NCBI GenBank assembly: GCA_026413225.1 | Contig: CM048572.1 | Span: 7,812,001-7,876,000, forward strand | Length of the DNA: 64,000 bases | Direction: 5' to 3' | Source: Otis tarda | Lineage: Eukaryota; Chordata; Aves; Otidiformes; Otididae | Shown here: positions 61,101 to 64,000 of the stretch, in pieces | Position numbering within the stretch: position 1 is the first letter of the stretch | Layout: each line of letters opens with the position of its first letter | The notes under the pieces: model-generated | Seen by the model: the letters and a program-made list of their open reading frames with translations, nothing else | The model's database searches: none | What the model was told of the DNA's origin: nothing | Program-made: the position numbers and the translations under genes

Positions 61101-64000
61101 CTGAGAAGTGACTGTGGTATCTGTTCATGCCACACAGGCAATGTAACTGGTGAGGGCAATCAGCTGTGACTGTTGTGGAGTGGACCTGCTGAAGTGGCAT
61201 GAAAAGCCCTGCTGGGACAGGGATGGAAAGAGAGTGTGGCGCCTGGGCAAACCCTACCAAGTGTGCCAGACTGGCTGGGCAGTCACTTGCCCACCCTGTA
61301 CAAGTGGTCAGCTCACATCACTGTCCCCCCGCTACATCCAGAGCACATTGGGTTTGGGAGGCTTGCAGAGGTCCAGCAACTTTTGTGTTGAGTGATGTAA
61401 ATTCATCAACAGGAGAAGAACATGCTGGCATCCTTTGACTCCACCTTTATCTCTCTCTATTGCAGTGCTGCTCTCTTGCAGAACCCGAGCAGCCTCTCAC
61501 ACCTACTGCTTATTGCACTTTCCACATGTGTTCATCATGCAGATTGCCATTTATATGCTTGAAATGAAGTAATTTTCACTTTCTCAACTGTCTCACTGGA
61601 GGTAGTCCCCCAGGCGCATAGACAATGCTGTTCACATGCTACGTTAGCTGGACATTCAAAAGATCATGGGGCAGCAAGATCAATCAGACCAGGAGAGGAA
61701 ATTTTTTATGTAGCACCAGCTCATCTCTTCAAGCAGGGAATGAAACAAGGGGATTAATGCTTTACTATCTCAGCTGAGCTGTGTTCTGACAAGAAGATGT
61801 ACTATGAGATCATGAACCAGATAAAACACCGTATATTGTTCCTAGAAATGAATGGAAGTGTAGATGGTAGATAAACAGAATTTTTCATTCTGTGTACAAA
61901 AACCACACCTGGAATACAGAGATCTAACACCAGAACCAGAGTGTCTGTAGCAATGGTTGTTAATTGTGCTTATTCCTTCTCATCTCCATTAAAAAGTACT
62001 TCTGCTGGTTTAATGGCTTTTGAACCATACCAGAGATCTTCATCTGAGACCACTATTTAAGGCATTAAGTGAGGTCTTAGAAGAGGTTTTAAACAAGACT
62101 TCCTGAATATCTTCCTGTTTTCCTAAATTTTTATTATGAGCTGGCTGTTTCAGCCCTGAAACACGTAAGCTAATGCATCTCAGACACATCTGGAGTGCTA
62201 AGACAGAGCCTGGAGCCTCTGGGTTCAGAGTAGCTGTGAAAGCAATGACAGTAAAGCATCAGCAGCTGAAAAACTTCACTCCCCAGTGACCTTCTGCAAT
62301 CACTGCCTGTTCAATTGCATCCTTCAAACGATGACCCTCCCGTCATTTGTGACTGTGCTGGCCCTGCTGTGACTTTGGAAAGACAGCTCAGAGCGCGCTG
62401 CCAGGGATCCCTCTCCAGCTCCAGACTTGCCCTTCACATAAGCAACAGCAGCAGGAAGGGAAACAGCCCCAACACGGTGCTCCCACCCACGGAGGCACAG
62501 GTTGGAAGCCTGCTCTGCAGTATCTTCATCGCTTTTATTATCTACACTGACTACACTGAAGATAAGCCTAAGCCGTGCTGCAGTCCCTATGGAAACAGGT
62601 CCAAAGAGCTTTGGTTGATTATTAATCAAGGTATATGAACACTCTTTCTCCTCTAAAGGTCCTGAGGAAATGACTCCTGTTAGGAGCCCCAGGAGCAGTG
62701 GGCACACAGCAGGACGTGTACGTGGGAGAGCGTAGCCTAGGGCTGGCATGGAATTTTACTTCCTTTTCCCACAAGGGATGGAAAGGAGGAAACCTGCCCA
62801 AGTCTTCAGCAAGTCCCTACCCTGCTTACCCTTCAATGTGCCACAATGAGATCATTCAAAGCCATGAAGTCACGCTTTGTCTCCTTGGTCTTGGCACTTG
62901 GAGGCCAGCAGTGGCATTTCCAGGGCTGGCATTTGGGATGACAAAGTGTTTGCAACCAGCGGTGAATCATTTCCCTGAGGACACCCTCAGACTTGCTGCA
63001 ATGGATTCAGGAGGAGAAAATGTTCTGCCTTTGGCCTTGACAGTCTTTTAGTGTCTGAAGTCCACCCCTCAGACGTGCAGACACACAAGGTCGTTGTTCT
63101 CCTGTCATTAGCTGTAGCACTTACCAACACTCCCAGTACAAAACAAACACAAATCCCAGTGCCAAATTGCCAACATATCAAGAGTAATGGGACACACGTG
63201 AGAAAGGGGCTTTATAAAACTCAGACCCTTTTTTAATTTGGAGCAGATGAAAGCCGACAATGAACTGGAGAGTGCCGCTGGTAGGAAGTGGGTACCACCC
63301 CCAGTTCCTAGGTTAAATTTGCACTGGAGAGAAATTGAAAGTTTATGTCCGAATTAGAACATAAAAAAAATTAAAATTATGTAAGCAGGATAATCTAAAT
63401 GATCTATGTCTATAATTTCAAAATATTTTTTGTAATTAAAAAGTTTGTTCATGTTAAAATATCACTTTTTAGCATAAATTAGCTGAAATTTCATTAGAAA
63501 AGCTGTTTTGAATCAAACATCAGAAAATTCCATTTCAAAGCTTCTCTTAAACTTTTATTTTAAACTTGTTTTGAAGAAGGGAGCCCTGAAAACTGACACT
63601 TTCCCATAAGCAGCTTCAACAGTCATCTTCTAACAAAAATATTTCACCAGAAAGTTCCCAAATTGTATTTCTACAGCATAAGATTTCTCCCAGATCTTAA
63701 AATAGGAGACTTCAGGTTATCAATCCCAAAGTCCTTCTTGGTCATAAACTCTTTTTTTCTTAAAGCAAAGGCAGGCTGGTATTTCCATGAGGACCTGGAG
63801 CTCCACTGACGCCTTGAGCACTTCCCTCCTGTAGCACCTAGTCCTGAGCTCACGTTTGGCAGTGGAAATCCTTCTCTCCTGCTAGGAATTTTGGTGTGTC
63901 TCATGAGAACAGAGAAAAGCAGCCTGGGCATCCACTCAGGATCCACCAGCCACCGCAGAGGAAGATCCTGCAGCCACGAGGTCCCAGCCAGCCCCAGGAC

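Larger units (their letters stand above)
54713..64000. other. Non-coding DNA, no gene recognised
   Basis: AT-rich parts lie at 54770-55060, 55780-56060, 57230-57440, 59160-59800 and 63350-63560; GC-richer parts lie at 55100-55540 and 56300-56580. The 167-codon plus-strand open frame at 56092-56595 and the other frames have no recognisable domain. No further CR1 or SINE copies were recognised. Two short palindromic sites are listed separately. Confidence 0.5.

Overview
The window reads as a gene-poor stretch of a vertebrate nuclear genome, most likely a bird. The main evidence is a CR1 LINE 3' end at 54583-54712 that ends in the avian-type 'ccattctgtgatcctatgac' tail. A few decayed MIR-like SINE fragments, very low interspersed-repeat density, strong local swings in base composition and general CpG depletion fit the same picture. 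Other sauropsids such as crocodilians or turtles also carry CR1, so 'bird' is an inference. Nothing bacterial, plasmid-like or viral is visible: there are no operons, no tightly packed ORFs, no CRISPR array, no rRNA or tRNA gene that I can recognise, and no transposase, reverse transcriptase or integrase.

I found no protein-coding exon that I can identify. Every long open frame (the longest is about 180 codons) has low-complexity or chance-like composition, shows no recognisable domain, and is about as long as expected by chance in 64 kb read in six frames. The window is best described as intergenic or deep-intronic DNA.

Layout: 1-6.7 kb is plain non-coding DNA with two short perfect inverted repeats. 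6.7-7.0 kb is an AT-rich, homeobox-motif-rich block that looks like a conserved enhancer. 9.2-10.4 kb pairs an AT-rich block with a CpG-enriched block. 15.4-15.6 and 17.9-18.7 kb are further short CpG-rich blocks. 20.0-20.2, 32.0-32.3, 36.0-36.6, 37.6-37.9 and 47.7-48.0 kb are AT/ATTA-rich blocks resembling conserved non-coding elements; the last two carry RFX X-box-like sites. Repeats are the CR1 tail (54.6 kb), a clear MIR-like SINE (28.1 kb), weaker MIR or CR1 scraps (33.3, 42.8 and 52.4 kb), a 25-bp tandem duplication (28.9 kb), an AAT microsatellite (47.3 kb), and several homopolymer runs.

There are no genes here to assemble into a pathway. If the enhancer-like and CpG-rich blocks are real, the most economical reading is a regulatory landscape of a developmental gene outside the window, or inside a very large intron. 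No previously undescribed system could be supported from the sequence.
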